In this document: positions 30,765 to 30,893 of the stretch, piece by piece
How positions within the stretch are numbered: position 1 is the first letter of the stretch
Layout: the number at the start of each line of letters is the position of its first letter
NCBI GenBank assembly: GCA_028290805.1
Contig: JAQGJA010000098.1
Location: 1 to 30,893, forward strand
Direction: 5' to 3'
Source: Alphaproteobacteria bacterium
Lineage (GTDB): Bacteria; Pseudomonadota; Alphaproteobacteria; Micavibrionales; SZUA-601
DNA length: 30,893 bases
Program-made: the position numbers and the translations under genes
Notes under the pieces: model-generated
The model's input: the letters and a program-made list of their open reading frames with translations, nothing else
What the model was told of the DNA's origin: nothing
Databases searched by the model: none

Positions 30765-30788
30765 AAAACCCGGCACGACGGCCGGGTT
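30763..30788 (-). terminator. Terminator of the ctrA-like gene
   Basis: Perfect 8-bp stem AACCCGGC / GCCGGGTT (30767-30774 with 30781-30788). On the minus strand it runs into TTTTTT; on the plus strand the T-run is displaced, so it mainly serves the minus-strand gene, perhaps both. Confidence 0.8.
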
Positions 30789-30807
30789 GAATTCGATTTT
30801 AGAGGGA

Positions 30808-30893
30808 TTAAGCCAGCGCTTTTTCCGTCTTGCCTTGGGCTGCGGCCGCTTCCGGGTCGCGCAGGACATAGCCGCGGCCCCAGACGGTTTCGA
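30808..30893 (-). CDS. ctrA: CtrA-like response regulator, C-terminal 27 codons only
   Basis: The visible part reads ETVWGRGYVLRDPEAAAAQG and then KTEKALA to a TAA at 30808. ETVWGRGYVLRDP is the end of the OmpR/PhoB-type winged-helix DNA-binding domain as found in CtrA of alphaproteobacteria, and the Ala-rich terminus recalls the CtrA degradation tag. The rest of the gene lies beyond the window. The receiver domain cannot be seen, so another OmpR-family regulator is possible but less likely. Confidence 0.75.
   Translation of the reverse strand, partial: ETVWGRGYVLRDPEAAAAQGKTEKALA

Noticed and set aside
1..30893. CRISPR arrays, tRNAs, rRNAs, transposons, phage genes
   Set aside because: No regularly spaced direct repeats, no cloverleaf with CCA-type acceptor stems, and no recombinase, transposase or phage structural protein was found on either strand.

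Overview
The window looks like a chromosomal segment of an alphaproteobacterium. The evidence is an RNase E ending in the Gly-Trp-Trp motif known from the Caulobacter degradosome, a PleC/DivJ-type histidine kinase, ClpS next to ClpA, and the last 27 codons of a CtrA-like response regulator running off the right edge. No rRNA, tRNA, CRISPR array, transposase or phage gene was seen. The genus cannot be fixed from sequence alone.

Layout. 1-1202: a 39-codon small ORF and a low-GC orphan gene facing each other across two terminator hairpins. 1203-4121: rne behind a long structured leader. 4298-4984 (minus): dnaQ, divergent from a diguanylate cyclase gene (5088-6170) cut in two by an in-frame stop. 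6228-11288: uvrD/pcrA, prmA and, after a palindromic repeat, an M24 aminopeptidase. 11289-11831 (minus): a RmlC-fold protein lacking the usual catalytic residues. 12167-13548: a small frameshifted ORF, then class II aldolase. 13604-16022: a P-loop kinase-like gene (minus), a GT4 glycosyltransferase (plus) and a small membrane protein (minus). 16111-19878: a large protein with two GGDEF-like domains, then a PAS-histidine kinase. 19891-22572 (minus): a low-GC orphan, a glutathione S-transferase and YceI. 22642-23509: YqgE and a 63-codon ORF. 23558-26310 (minus): clpS-clpA. 26506-28375: a CHASE3 histidine kinase overlapping a single-domain response regulator. About 28694-28802: a candidate small RNA. 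28812-30266 (minus): purU abutting a HAD hydrolase. 30366-30764: an orphan small protein. 30808 to the end (minus): the ctrA tail.

How it fits together. Most genes are housekeeping: RNA decay, replication and repair, glycolysis, ribosome modification, proteolysis and one-carbon metabolism. Mixed in is a notable density of signalling genes: a split diguanylate cyclase, a tandem GGDEF-like protein, two histidine kinases, a lone receiver and ctrA. ClpAP/ClpS, CtrA, PleC/DivJ-type kinases and degenerate GGDEF effectors belong to one cell-cycle network in Caulobacter. That they cooperate here is inference from proximity.

The two most interesting observations are the tandem GGDEF-like protein at 16111-18531 and a recurring promoter layout. 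In that layout the -10 box ends only 5-9 nt before the start codon, with no Shine-Dalgarno sequence, which predicts leaderless mRNAs for about eight genes. The layout also fixes several otherwise ambiguous start codons.
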